A stretch of DNA of 64,000 nt from assembly GCA_003001795.1 (NCBI GenBank), contig PVNI01000015.1, positions 1 to 64,000 on the forward strand. The letters run 5' to 3'. Within the stretch, counting starts at the first letter, position 1. Every line of letters starts with the position of its first letter. Source of the DNA: Actinomadura viridilutea. GTDB taxonomy: Bacteria > Actinomycetota > Actinomycetes > Streptosporangiales > Streptosporangiaceae. This document shows, piece after piece, positions 8,440 through 17,066 of the stretch. Under the pieces are notes generated by a model. That model made no database searches. It was not told where the DNA came from and was given only the letters and a program-made list of their open reading frames with translations. A program made the position numbers and the translations under genes.

Positions 8440-8654
8440 CGCACCGCTCCCCGGCCCTCGACGGTCCCGATGCGGTGTGCCGTGACCCGCGAAGCGGCGC
8501 CCGCGACGTCCCACGGACCCGGCGGCGGGCACAGGGCACGAGCGGCGCGCGGACCGACCGGCGCGGCGGCCCGGGACGGGCGGCGTCGGCGATGGACGCG
8601 GGGGAAGTCGATCACGGGGGCGTCCGGCGCGGCGGTCCGTCCACGGTGCCTCAT
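8436..8654 (-). CDS. small basic hypothetical protein
   Basis: A 72-residue Arg/Ala/Pro-rich frame starts at ATG 8654 behind GGGGGGTC and its TGA overlaps the antiporter ATG as ATGA. Arrangement and ribosome site argue that it is translated, perhaps as a coupling leader. Its composition is not distinctive and no family is recognised, so it could equally be a chance frame in the gap between two genes. Confidence 0.35.
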   Translation of the reverse strand: MRHRGRTAAPDAPVIDFPRVHRRRRPSRAAAPVGPRAARALCPPPGPWDVAGAASRVTAHRIGTVEGRGAVR

Positions 8655-8674
8655 GCCGACCCCCCGGACGGACG

Positions 8675-9343
8675 CTACGAGCCGTCCGTGCCGCCGACCG
8701 CGGAGGCGGCCCGGACGGCCCAGTGGTGCAGGCTGTGCAGTGGAACGTCGGCCTGGACGATCTGGATCAGCGACACCGCCAGCCCCCACTGCTCGAGTTC
8801 CCGCCGGTGCCCGTCGTCCTCGACGCCGGGCACCGGGGCACCGCCGCCGGCGGCGACCACCCCGGTCAGCTGCGTCAGGTCCCGCCGGGCGATGTGACGG
8901 CGCACCTGGCTCTCCACGATGACACCGGCCGTGGCACCGGCCGCCCCGGGCGCCTCCGCCGCCCGCGCCGCATAGCGGTCCGGGTCGACGACCGACACCA
9001 CAGCCATGATCTTCAACCGCAGGATCACCCCGTCGCGGGTGAGGGCCTGCGTCCACATCTCCAGCGGGGCCATCCGCAGCCCCACGCGCTCCCATCGGTC
9101 GATTCCCGGGAGCACCCGCACCAGGCCGGGACCTCGCACCTGCGGGGCACCGCCCAGACGCCAGACCACAAGGCGCTGATGCCCGGGGACCACCCGCACC
9201 GTCGCCGCCATCACGATCACGGCCGCGGCCACGGCCGCCACGATCAAGACCACGCCCGGCGGCGGTTCCGCGCCGAACGGCTCCGGCGACCGCGCGGCCG
9301 ACCCGGCAAGGGCCGCACCGCCCGCCGCAAGGGCCCCGGTCAT
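8675..9343 (-). CDS. SPFH/band-7 domain membrane protein
   Basis: This 222-residue protein has one N-terminal membrane anchor (about 29-48) followed by a band-7 domain (about 50-190): VVPGHQRLVVWRLGG, GLVRVLPGIDRWERVGLR, then TRDGVILRLKIMAVVSV. It resembles stomatin/slipin proteins, which form oligomeric membrane microdomains and often modulate channels or transporters. It lacks the long coiled coil of flotillins. A strong GGGGAGGAGGG ribosome site precedes the ATG. It lies between an actin-like gene and the antiporter genes in the same direction, so it may organise these at the membrane (inference). Confidence 0.8.
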   Translation of the reverse strand: MTGALAAGGAALAGSAARSPEPFGAEPPPGVVLIVAAVAAAVIVMAATVRVVPGHQRLVVWRLGGAPQVRGPGLVRVLPGIDRWERVGLRMAPLEMWTQALTRDGVILRLKIMAVVSVVDPDRYAARAAEAPGAAGATAGVIVESQVRRHIARRDLTQLTGVVAAGGGAPVPGVEDDGHRRELEQWGLAVSLIQIVQADVPLHSLHHWAVRAASAVGGTDGS

Positions 9344-9795
9344 GTTCCCTCCTCCCCGCCCGGTCGATCACGTGCATGGGCATCGGTGACGCGCATGAGA
9401 GCGTGTCCGGCATTAATCCCCTCAGGTGTTCGCCGCGGTCGTGTCAGTCGACCAACGGTTGTCACGGGCGATCCGCACAGCCGCGGCCCTGTCGCCGCCG
9501 CTTCAGCCGGAAAGGGAGTGGCTCCAGCATAACTTCGGCGGTTCCACTGATCACTGATGCGCAGGCGTCCGCCGGCTGGGGGCAGCCGGTCGGCCTGCGC
9601 CTTTGCGGCGGTGGTCCGGGCGTGCGGCTGGTCGCGGTGTTCTGGGTCGAGTCGTGCTGCGGGTCCAGGGCGACCGTGCGGGCCGGGCCGCGGCGCGATC
9701 TTCTCGATGCCGGGCCACCGCGGCCGCCCGGACAGGGCGTCGCGCAGTGCCCGCAGCTCCACGCTGGACAGGCGGTCACGTGCCTGAAGCGGCAT
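9340..9795 (-). CDS. hypothetical protein, weakly supported
   Basis: A 151-codon frame begins inside the end of the actin-like gene and ends in an ATGA overlap with the SPFH start. The first 30 residues (LSSVELRALRDALSG) look like a real helix, vaguely similar to the N-terminus of DUF3040 proteins. The second half, from about position 9560 down to 9340, has lower GC and little protein character, so it may instead hold a promoter for the SPFH gene. Either the whole frame or only its N-terminal half may be real. Confidence 0.35.
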   Translation of the reverse strand: MPLQARDRLSSVELRALRDALSGRPRWPGIEKIAPRPGPHGRPGPAARLDPEHRDQPHARTTAAKAQADRLPPAGGRLRISDQWNRRSYAGATPFPAEAAATGPRLCGSPVTTVGRLTRPRRTPEGINAGHALMRVTDAHARDRPGGEEGT

Positions 9796-10699
9796 CGGCG
9801 ACCTCCGTTGCGTCGATGGAATCCGATAATCCGTACACGATGGGCGCGACCAGCGCCCGCAACGCGGCGGGGGCCAGGCAGAGCCGGGCCAGGCCGCGGA
9901 TGGTGGCGCGGGCCGGGTCAGGGGCGACGGTGACGCTGAGGCCGACCCGGGCGGCGAGCCAGCCCGGCAAGGAAGGCGGCAAGGCTCCGCCGCCGGTCAG
10001 CAGCACGCCCCGGGGACGGGCTTGCGCTCGCAGCCGAGGCGGCAGATCCTTGACCATCTGGTGCAGTTCGCCGACCAGCTGCAGGCGTACGTGGTCGGGC
10101 AGCCCGCCCTCGCAGGGGCCGGGACGGCGTTCGGCGACGTATTGAATGGAACGCGCGTGGCTGAGGCGCCCCTCGATGATCACTGCCATTTCCACGATGC
10201 CGGCGCCGATGTCCGCCACGAGCCGAGGCTGCGGATCGGTGACCGCCCATCCGGCGCCGAGCGCCGCGGCCAGCGGGGCCTCCAGGACGCGCACCGGGCA
10301 CGCGGCCGCGGCGCGCACGGCGGCGACCGCCCGCCGCACGTCCATGTCGGTGGCCCCGACCGGTGACGCGAGCAGGACTTCACGCGGTGCGGGCAGGGCG
10401 CAGACGTCGGCCAGTGTCAGGCGGGCCAGCCGGGCGCAGCCTGGAAGGTCCACCACCATGCCGTGCCTGATGGGATGCCTCTCGGGCGGCACGTCCGCGC
10501 CGGCGTATTCGTCGGCGTATTCGTCGGCGCGCGGACGGAGGGCGTGGACCGCCGAGGGGCGGTCGATCATCACCTCATGGGCGGGCACGCTGGCCCGGAC
10601 GCGGCTGCTGCCCAGGTCGATGGCGGCGCGCGGTCCGACCCGCGGGCTCGGCCGCGCATCGGACGGCGAACCGGTGGCCGGGGGCGGGACGAACGGCAT
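9776..10699 (-). CDS. actin-fold (MreB/Mbl-like) protein, divergent
   Basis: This 307-residue protein keeps the actin-ATPase fold signatures of MreB: phosphate-1 motif AIDLGSSRVRA near the N-terminus, VRVLEAPLAAALGAGW (connect region), phosphate-2 LVADIGAGIVEMAVI and the adenosine motif VLLTGGGALPPSLP. It is shorter than MreB (about 340) and ends at the hydrophobic helix region without a clear membrane-insertion helix. A filament-forming or nucleotide-switch role is likely. The start is ATG 10699 with GAGGTGAT just upstream. It heads a co-directional series leading to SPFH and antiporter genes. Confidence 0.7.
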   Translation of the reverse strand: MPFVPPPATGSPSDARPSPRVGPRAAIDLGSSRVRASVPAHEVMIDRPSAVHALRPRADEYADEYAGADVPPERHPIRHGMVVDLPGCARLARLTLADVCALPAPREVLLASPVGATDMDVRRAVAAVRAAAACPVRVLEAPLAAALGAGWAVTDPQPRLVADIGAGIVEMAVIIEGRLSHARSIQYVAERRPGPCEGGLPDHVRLQLVGELHQMVKDLPPRLRAQARPRGVLLTGGGALPPSLPGWLAARVGLSVTVAPDPARATIRGLARLCLAPAALRALVAPIVYGLSDSIDATEVADAASGT

Positions 10700-10818
10700 G
10701 CAGATCACCTCGATCGGTGCCCACGGGGAACCGGCGGCCCGCGGGAGGCGCGCTCCCGCTGTCGGCGCCGACTCTCGGCGGGCCGTTGGGACTGGTCAGC
10801 AGCTGAGCGGCACACGGG

Positions 10819-11169
10819 TCAGCATTCGGTTCGCTGGTGGCGTTCCTGGCACGGCACGCAGCAGCGGGCAAAAGGCAAGATCTCCAGGCGGTCCGCGGGG
10901 ATCTTCGTGCCGCAGTCCTGGCAGATCCCGTACGTGCCCGCGTCCAGCCGGGCCAGGGCCGCCTCGATGTCCTCCAAAGACCGACGCAGCCTGTCACCCC
11001 GCGCCACGGCGGCCTCGTCAGCGCGATTGCCGGCCTCGTACTCGGCGATGACCAGCTGCGCCGTCCGGGTGCGACGCTCATGCTCCAGCCGCTCGCGGGC
11101 CATCCGGGCGGCCGCGCCGCCCGGCTCGTAGCCGCTGGCCGCGCCGCGCGCGGCACCGCTCACCGTCAT
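10819..11169 (-). CDS. DksA/TraR-family zinc-finger protein
   Basis: A 116-residue protein with a predicted antiparallel coiled coil (about 22-75) followed by a C4 zinc finger: Cys83 and Cys86 (CQDC) and Cys103/104 with Cys107 (CCVPC). This is the DksA/TraR layout, whose coiled coil enters the RNA polymerase secondary channel. The acidic tip residues of true DksA (DxxDxA) are not evident, so a ppGpp-linked role is uncertain. The ATG follows GGGAG by about 9 nt. It lies 119 bp before the actin-like gene, same strand. Confidence 0.8.
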   Translation of the reverse strand: MTVSGAARGAASGYEPGGAAARMARERLEHERRTRTAQLVIAEYEAGNRADEAAVARGDRLRRSLEDIEAALARLDAGTYGICQDCGTKIPADRLEILPFARCCVPCQERHQRTEC

Positions 11170-11749
11170 CGCGCATGACTCCCTTCGGCCCGGGCACGTG
11201 GCGTCACCAGCGGCTTGCGCGGGGTTTCGGGTCGCAGCCCCGACCACCGGTGACGCGGTCGGGCGTAAGACGGGCTGTTTTCGGGTTCTTCTTCACCATG
11301 GCCGTTTGCCACGGCCGCCACCATCGGGGCCGACACCCATTTGTCGGCGATAAGACCCTTATGTCCCACTTCACTGTCGGTGCAGGGCGGCCAGGTCCAT
11401 GGATGCCGCACCGGATCGACTCTCACGGCCCACCGAGTGCACGATGGACGGTCATGGCTGCCGCCCCGCAACCGACCGCGATGAAGTGCCCGCACGCGAG
11501 CGACGGGGAGAAGAAGACGGCCGATAGGGGCTTTTGACGGGCGTTCTGGGGGGGACATGCCGATGGCCGCGGCGCTGCGGTCACCCCTTGGTGATCATTG
11601 AGCGTGGACGGGACCGCCCGATCGACGCGTTCACTGCCGCCGACGCGGCCGTTGACCACGCTGGGTCCGCCCAGACGAAGAGAAGCACGAGCGCTGTCCT
11701 GTGGGGAGCTCAGACATCGTGTAGCCGTAGGCCCCGATCCATCGCATAC
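11170..11749. other. 580-bp stretch without a convincing gene
   Basis: GC content is lower than in the flanks and open frames are short and overlapping. It should contain the promoter of the DksA-like gene at its left end. I see no family match on either strand. Confidence 0.6.
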
Positions 11750-11783
11750 AGCTTGTGGCGGCCAACGTGGGCCGCCACAAGCT
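11750..11783 (-). terminator. perfect 14-bp hairpin downstream of the DrrAB-type operon
   Basis: AGCTTGTGGCGGCC (11750-11763) pairs perfectly with GGCCGCCACAAGCT (11770-11783) around a 6-nt loop. It lies 54 bp past the stop of the minus-strand ABC permease and has no T-run, as usual for actinomycete terminators. Confidence 0.75.
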
Positions 11784-11837
11784 GGACGGCGACCGTCCGC
11801 GCAGCGGACCCCGGCTATCCGGCCAGATCACGGCCGG

Positions 11838-12680
11838 TCAGCGGCCGCGGCGGCGGTAGGTGCGCACGGACAACGGGACGAACACCGCCAGCAGCACGGC
11901 AGACCACAGCAGCACCGCCGTGACCGGGTGGGCCAGCGGCCATGCCAGGTCGTCTCCGGCGGGGGCGCCGGGGTTGCCGAACAGGTCGCGGCAGGCCGCG
12001 GTGATCGCGCTGACGGGGTTCCATTCGGCCAGCACGCGCAGCCAGGCGGGCATTCCGCCGGTCGGGACGAACGCGTTCGACAGCATCGAGAACGGCAGCA
12101 CCAGGGGGACGAACTGGTCGGCGGTCCGCTCGTCGCGCACCACCAGGCCCAGGTAGCAGCCGACCCAGCTGACCGCGTGCCTCAGCAGGAGCAGCAGGGC
12201 GAACGCCTCGGCGGCCGCGGCCACGCCGTGGTGCGGCCGCCAGCCCACCAGCAGCCCGGCGCCGACCATGATGGCCAGGGCGAGCGGCCCGCTCACCAGC
12301 GTGTCCGCGCCGACCTGCCCGAACGGAACCGCCGAGCGGGCCATCGGCATGGAGCGGAACCTGTCCATGACGCCGCGCGAGGCGTCCGTGGCCGTCGCCA
12401 TCATCACGGCCATCACCGAGGTGAACGTCACCATGGCGAACAGCCCGGGCATCAGGTACTCGCGGTAGTCGCCGCCGCCGGGCACCTGGATGGCGCTGCC
12501 GAACACGTAGCCGAACAGCACCACCAGGATCCCGGGAAAGATCAGCGCGGCGATGAGCTGGCCGGGTTCCTGACGCAACCTGCTCAACTCCCGGCCGACC
12601 AGCACCATGCCGTCGGCGAAGGCCCAGCGCAGCCGCCCGAGGGCCGAGGAGGGCGGAGCGGGGATCGTCGGCGCGGTCAT
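11838..12680 (-). CDS. ABC-2 permease (DrrB type)
   Basis: A 280-residue integral membrane protein with six hydrophobic segments and the ABC-2 family pattern (GRELSRLRQEPGQLIAALIFPGILV at the first helix; QFVPLVLPFSMLSNAFVPTGGMP before the fifth). It partners the ATPase encoded immediately upstream; the two overlap by 4 nt. Such pairs export hydrophobic drugs of the daunorubicin class or lipids. The substrate is unknown. Confidence 0.85.
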   Translation of the reverse strand: MTAPTIPAPPSSALGRLRWAFADGMVLVGRELSRLRQEPGQLIAALIFPGILVVLFGYVFGSAIQVPGGGDYREYLMPGLFAMVTFTSVMAVMMATATDASRGVMDRFRSMPMARSAVPFGQVGADTLVSGPLALAIMVGAGLLVGWRPHHGVAAAAEAFALLLLLRHAVSWVGCYLGLVVRDERTADQFVPLVLPFSMLSNAFVPTGGMPAWLRVLAEWNPVSAITAACRDLFGNPGAPAGDDLAWPLAHPVTAVLLWSAVLLAVFVPLSVRTYRRRGR

Positions 12681-13660
12681 CGCACGGCCTCCTTCACAGG
12701 CGCGGGCTCGTCGGCCGCCGCGCCGGTGGGGCGGCCGGTCAGGCTGAGGAACACTTCGTCCAGCGTCGGGCGGCGCAGGCTGACGTCGGCGGCGGCGATC
12801 CCTGCCCGGTCGAGCTCGCGCACGACGTCGGCCAGGCGCACCGTGCCGCCCGCCAGGCTGACGCCGAGGCGGGCGCCCTCGGAGCCCACGGAGGGTTCAC
12901 CGCCCGTCAGACCGGCGAGGACGGATGCGGCGCGTCCCAGCTGCGCAGGATCCTGCAGAACGACGTCGAGGCGGTCGCCGAGACGGGCCTTGAGCGCGTC
13001 GGGGGTGCCGGTGGCGATGACACGGCCGTGGTCCACCACGGCGATGTCATCGGCCAGCTGGTCGGCTTCGTCGAGGTACTGCGTGGTCAGCAGAACGGTC
13101 GTGCCTTCGGCGACCAGCTCGCGGATGCTGTCCCAGATCTCACCGCGACTGCGCGGGTCCAGGCCGGTGGTCGGCTCGTCCAGGAACAGCACGGCGGGCC
13201 GCAGGAGCAGGCAGGTGATCAGGTCCAGGCGGCGCCGCATGCCGCCGGAGTAGCCGCTGACCTGCCGGTCGGCCGCCTCGGCCAGCCCATACCGCTCCAG
13301 CAGCTCGTCGGCCCGCCGGTGCGCCTCGCGGCGCGGCAGGTGGTACAGGCGGCCGAACATGCGCAGGTTGCCGCGGCCGGTCAGCTTCTCGTCCACGGCG
13401 GCGTACTGTCCGGCCAGCCCGATGCGCGCCCGCACCCGGTCGGCATCGCGCACGACGTCGTGCCCGGCGATGCGGGCCCGGCCCGCGTCCGGGTCCACCA
13501 GCGTCGCCAGGATCCTGATCAGTGTCGTCTTGCCCGCTCCGTTCGGGCCCAGCACCCCGCAGACCGTGCCCGCCGGGACGGCGAGGTCCAGTCCGCGCAG
13601 CGCCTCCGTCGCGCCGAAGCGTTTGCGCAGCCCTTCGGCCACAACGATCGGCTCGTCCAT
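12677..13660 (-). CDS. ABC transporter ATPase (DrrA type)
   Basis: A 327-residue ATPase with Walker A GPNGAGKTT (about 38-46), Q-loop near GLAGQYAAVDE, signature YSGGMRRRLD, Walker B AVLFLDEPTTGLDP and H-loop replaced by Gln (LLTTQYLDEAD), which is typical of DrrA-type daunorubicin-resistance ATPases. The C-terminal 80 residues form the DrrA-specific regulatory domain ending RRPTLDEVFLSLTGR. ATG 13660 is preceded by GGAG. It is the first gene of a two-gene operon and has paired direct repeats upstream that look like repressor sites. Confidence 0.88.
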   Translation of the reverse strand: MDEPIVVAEGLRKRFGATEALRGLDLAVPAGTVCGVLGPNGAGKTTLIRILATLVDPDAGRARIAGHDVVRDADRVRARIGLAGQYAAVDEKLTGRGNLRMFGRLYHLPRREAHRRADELLERYGLAEAADRQVSGYSGGMRRRLDLITCLLLRPAVLFLDEPTTGLDPRSRGEIWDSIRELVAEGTTVLLTTQYLDEADQLADDIAVVDHGRVIATGTPDALKARLGDRLDVVLQDPAQLGRAASVLAGLTGGEPSVGSEGARLGVSLAGGTVRLADVVRELDRAGIAAADVSLRRPTLDEVFLSLTGRPTGAAADEPAPVKEAVR

Positions 13661-13668
13661 CACCACTC

Positions 13669-13726
13669 CAATTGGGTACACCGTACTCGGCAGCTCGATC
13701 AGACTAAGCAACTGGGTACGATGTAC
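13669..13726. promoter_or_regulatory. two 18-bp direct repeats upstream of the DrrA-type gene
   Basis: CAATTGGGTACACCGTAC (13669-13686) and CAACTGGGTACGATGTAC (13709-13726) match at 13 of 18 positions and start exactly 40 bp apart, about four helical turns. Each contains GTAC...GTAC half-sites. This looks like a tandem operator for a TetR-class repressor, but no regulator gene is adjacent. Confidence 0.6.
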
Positions 13727-14477
13727 GCAACTGTGCGGATGCATACGTGAAGCAAGGCTCCGAGCTCCCCGAACTCGTCCCCACGCGTTTGCGCTGTTCG
13801 GGCGGTCCCACCCCAGCGATGAACGCCGCCTACGGTCGGCCGACACGACCGCGGACGCGTTGCCGCCGCACACGACGGTGGACGTATCGGCTGGAAGGAG
13901 CTGGGCGAGTTCGGAGAGCGATCGGCGGCATGGGTGTGGGGCCGGAGCTGTGGTGGGATCCCGTCGACCAGGGGGCGCAGCCCGGGCCTCCTCAGGTGTC
14001 GGCGCCTCGCACGCAGTCGACGCGTTCGGTGCGGGGCGGGGCGCCGCCGTCGGCGGGAGCCAAGGGCTGGGTGGCGCCCGTGTAGTGGGCGGTGTCACCA
14101 GGCTTGAGGTAACGCGGCAGACACGTCGACGTACGGCCATGTGACGTCGTGGAAGATCAAGCCTGCTCCAGTGCTGTGTCACTTCGCCGACCGGCCGACG
14201 CAGCAGGTGACGCTCGTCGGACGAATCCGGGGGTCGAATCCGACGGGTCGCTGCACGGGGTGGACTGGGGCGTGCTTCAACGGCAGGAAGGCCAGTCGTT
14301 GATGACTGCGATGTGGGGAGCGTGGCCTGGTAACGGACGACGGGCTTGTCATACACGCACGTAGGTGCCCCCGCACACCAGGGGCCGTCGCCGCTCCCCT
14401 GCGGATGTGTCGCGCCGGTCGCCGGACGCGCCCAGACCTATCGTTCGCGGCGTGGCCGCGTGATCCTCGCCCGCCCG
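13727..14477. other. 750-bp stretch without a convincing gene
   Basis: No frame on either strand has recognisable protein character. A GTG-started frame at 13747 sits where a divergent TetR regulator of the exporter would be expected, but its translation is Arg/Pro-rich and lacks a helix-turn-helix, so at best it is a decayed remnant. The stretch ends at the recombinase gene. Confidence 0.5.
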
Positions 14478-15488
14478 CTACGACACGTCGGTGGGGAACT
14501 TGAGCCTGTCGACGGCGCTGCGCCTCTGCCGCTCCGGACGGCGGTCATAGCGTGCGGTCGTCGCCGGAGAGGCGTGCCCGACGAGCTGCTGGACGGTGGC
14601 CAGGTCGACTCCCTGGTCCAGCAGGTCGCCGATGAACGTGCGCCGGAAGTCGTGCGGGGTCATCGGCGGCAGTTTCGCCTCCCGCCGCCGCTTGACGACC
14701 GCGTTGCGCACGGCCGCGTCCGTCATGGGGCGATGCTGGATCGCCCCGGACTTGTGCACGGGCGTGAACATCGGCCCCGTCGTCCGTTCGCTGAGCGCCA
14801 GCCACTCGCCGAGCAGCACCGCCGCGCCCTCGTGGACGTACTCCATCCGCTCCTTGTCGCCCTTGCCGATGATGCGGAGCGAACGCTCCCCAGGGTCGTA
14901 GTGCTCGCGTCGCATCGCGGCGATCTCGGCACGGCGCGCGCCGGTGGTGTAGAGGACGGCCAGCAGCGCCGCGTCCCGCCGTCCGGCCGGGGAGGGGTCG
15001 TCGGCGCAGACCTTCAGCAGGGCGGCGAACTCGGCGGCGTGCACGCTCCGCCCGGCGGGCAGCCGCGTCCCCCTGAAGTTCTTGACGGCCTTGGCGCGCT
15101 GGTAGTCCTCGGTCGACATCTCCCCCAGCCGCCACGCGGTGTGCAGGACGCCGCGCAGCGCGGACAGATGCTGATTCCGGTAGGCGGGTGACCAGGGGCG
15201 TTGCTCGCCGTCCGGCCCGGGGGACGTCTGCTGGGCGATCAGCGAGCGCAGCGCCGCGGTGTGCTCGGCCCGCAGCATCGCCCACGGAAACGTCTCCGCG
15301 GGCGCGGGCCCGGGCTCCCTGCCCGAAGCGGTATGGAACAGCGCCGCCAGCCGGTGCAGGCATGCGCTCATGGCCCGGCGCGATCGCGGACTCTCCAAGG
15401 ACGCCACATACACCAGGAACGGATTGCGCCCCGCGTCCGCCACGGCGGGCTGCCGGGGCACCGCTACGGTGATCGCACCCTCCTCCAC
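14478..15488 (-). CDS. solitary tyrosine recombinase (XerC/D-like integrase)
   Basis: This 336-residue protein has an N-terminal SAM-like core-binding domain (about 25-145) and a catalytic domain with the complete residue set: Arg185/186 (TTGARRAEIA), Lys209-212 (GKGDKER), His279 and Arg282 (HDFRRT), His305 (VGHAS) and nucleophile Tyr314 (ARYDRR). It looks active. No excisionase, replication or transfer genes lie beside it, and no clean attachment-site duplication was seen, so it may be an orphan left from an integrated element. Confidence 0.85.
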   Translation of the reverse strand: MEEGAITVAVPRQPAVADAGRNPFLVYVASLESPRSRRAMSACLHRLAALFHTASGREPGPAPAETFPWAMLRAEHTAALRSLIAQQTSPGPDGEQRPWSPAYRNQHLSALRGVLHTAWRLGEMSTEDYQRAKAVKNFRGTRLPAGRSVHAAEFAALLKVCADDPSPAGRRDAALLAVLYTTGARRAEIAAMRREHYDPGERSLRIIGKGDKERMEYVHEGAAVLLGEWLALSERTTGPMFTPVHKSGAIQHRPMTDAAVRNAVVKRRREAKLPPMTPHDFRRTFIGDLLDQGVDLATVQQLVGHASPATTARYDRRPERQRRSAVDRLKFPTDVS

Positions 15489-15779
15489 GGGTGATCACCT
15501 TAACGACTCCCCCACCTGCGGCACGCGCTGCCGCATCGGCCGTGAGCGCAACATCTCCACCTGATCGTCCCGGCTCGGAGCAAGACCGAGACCGCCACGG
15601 CGCCCGGCGTCGCCGCCGGTTTCTGGATCGGCATGTCCGCCAGGAGGAGGCTTGATCTCGTCTGTCCGGGGCGCCCTGGGCTTCCGCCAGACCGGCAGGT
15701 GCTCGCCGGCCGGCCGCGTGTACGCGGGGTCGCAGCGCCGACGGTCGGTACAGCCTCAGGAGGATCAAGCCGTCCTGGA

Positions 15780-17066
15780 TCACCCTCGGCGCGGCCCGAT
15801 CCCATACCGGACCGCGTAGGCCGCGGCGCCGACGGCGAGTACCGCGGCCCCGGCCAGCACGGATGACGCCGGAAGGGTGAACGCCATCAGCAGACATCCG
15901 GCGACTCCCGCCATGGGTATCGCCCGCGCCGGTCGCCCCTCGTCCGGCCGCAGCGTCCAGGCCGAGGCGTTGGCGATGGCGTAGTACACCAGCACCCCGA
16001 ACGAGGAGAACCCGATGGCGCCGCGCAGGTCGGCGGTCGCCGCCAGCACCGCGACGGCCACGCCGACGGCCAGCTCCGCCCGATGGGGCACACCGGTTCG
16101 CGGGTGGACGGCGGCGAGCACGCCGGGCAGGTGACGGTCGCGGGCCATCGCCAACACGGTCCGCGAAACACCGAGGAGCAACGCCACCAGCGAGCCCAGT
16201 GCCGCGACCGCCGCACCGGCGCGCACCACCGGAGCCAGGCCGCCCGCCCCGGCCGCCTGCACCGCGTCGGCCAGCGGAGCGGTCGCGTCCGCCAGACCGC
16301 CGCTGCCCAGCACGCTGAGCGCGGCCACCGCGACCGCCGCGTAGGCGGCGAGCGCGATGCCCAGCGCGATCGGTATGGCGCGGGGGATGGTCCGGGCCGG
16401 GTCGCGTACCTCCTCGCCCAGCGTCGCGATGCGCGCGTACCCGGCGAAGGCGAAGAACAGCAGGCCCGCCGCCTGCAGGACGCCGCCGAACGTCGCGTCG
16501 GCGCCGATGTCGAGCCGCGCGGCGTCGGCTTCACCCGACACCAGCGTGGCGATCACCACGGCGGCCAGGACCGCCAGAACCCCCGCGACGATCACGCGCG
16601 TGAGCCGGGCGGTCTTCTGGATGCCGGCGTAGTTGACCGCCGTCACCCCCACCACCGCGGCGACCGCGACCGCCTGCGCGTATGCCGGCCACACGTACGC
16701 CCCGACGGTGAGCGCCATCGCCGCACAGGAGGCGGTCTTGCCGACGACGAATCCCCAGCCGGCCAGGTATCCCCAGAAGTCGCCCAGCCGCCGGCGGCCG
16801 TAGACGTACGTTCCGCCCGAGGCCGGATAAAGCGCGGCCAGCCGTGCCGAGGATGCCGCGTTGCAGTACGCGACCACCGCCGCAACGCACAGTGCGAGCA
16901 GCAGACCGGACCCCGCCGCGCGCGCCGCCGGGGCCGGTGCCGCGAAGATGCCCGCGCCGACCATCGCCCCCAGGCCGATCACGACGGCGTCGAACACCCC
17001 CAGTCGGCGTCGCAGCCCTTGGGATGCCTCGCTCCCGCCAGTCGGGGCGGCCGACGGACCACCCAT
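15780..17066 (-). CDS. APC-superfamily amino-acid permease
   Basis: A 428-residue protein with 12 hydrophobic segments. The APC signature GLGAMVGAGIFAAPAPAA in the first helix and AGYARIATLGEEVRDPARTIPRAI in the loop after helix 6 are clear. It resembles amino-acid or polyamine uptake permeases; substrate unknown. ATG 17066 follows GAGGAGC at good spacing. It stands alone, with rox divergently placed 680 bp away. Confidence 0.85.
   Translation of the reverse strand: MGGPSAAPTGGSEASQGLRRRLGVFDAVVIGLGAMVGAGIFAAPAPAARAAGSGLLLALCVAAVVAYCNAASSARLAALYPASGGTYVYGRRRLGDFWGYLAGWGFVVGKTASCAAMALTVGAYVWPAYAQAVAVAAVVGVTAVNYAGIQKTARLTRVIVAGVLAVLAAVVIATLVSGEADAARLDIGADATFGGVLQAAGLLFFAFAGYARIATLGEEVRDPARTIPRAIPIALGIALAAYAAVAVAALSVLGSGGLADATAPLADAVQAAGAGGLAPVVRAGAAVAALGSLVALLLGVSRTVLAMARDRHLPGVLAAVHPRTGVPHRAELAVGVAVAVLAATADLRGAIGFSSFGVLVYYAIANASAWTLRPDEGRPARAIPMAGVAGCLLMAFTLPASSVLAGAAVLAVGAAAYAVRYGIGPRRG

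Noticed and set aside
13747..14085. GTG-started frame where a TetR regulator of the DrrAB exporter would be expected
   Set aside because: The translation is Arg/Pro-rich, has no helix-turn-helix, and neither neighbouring frame restores one.
14215..14265. tRNA-like GGTCGAATCC next to the integrase, a possible att site
   Set aside because: No acceptor stem or complete T-arm can be folded, and no second copy was found in the window.
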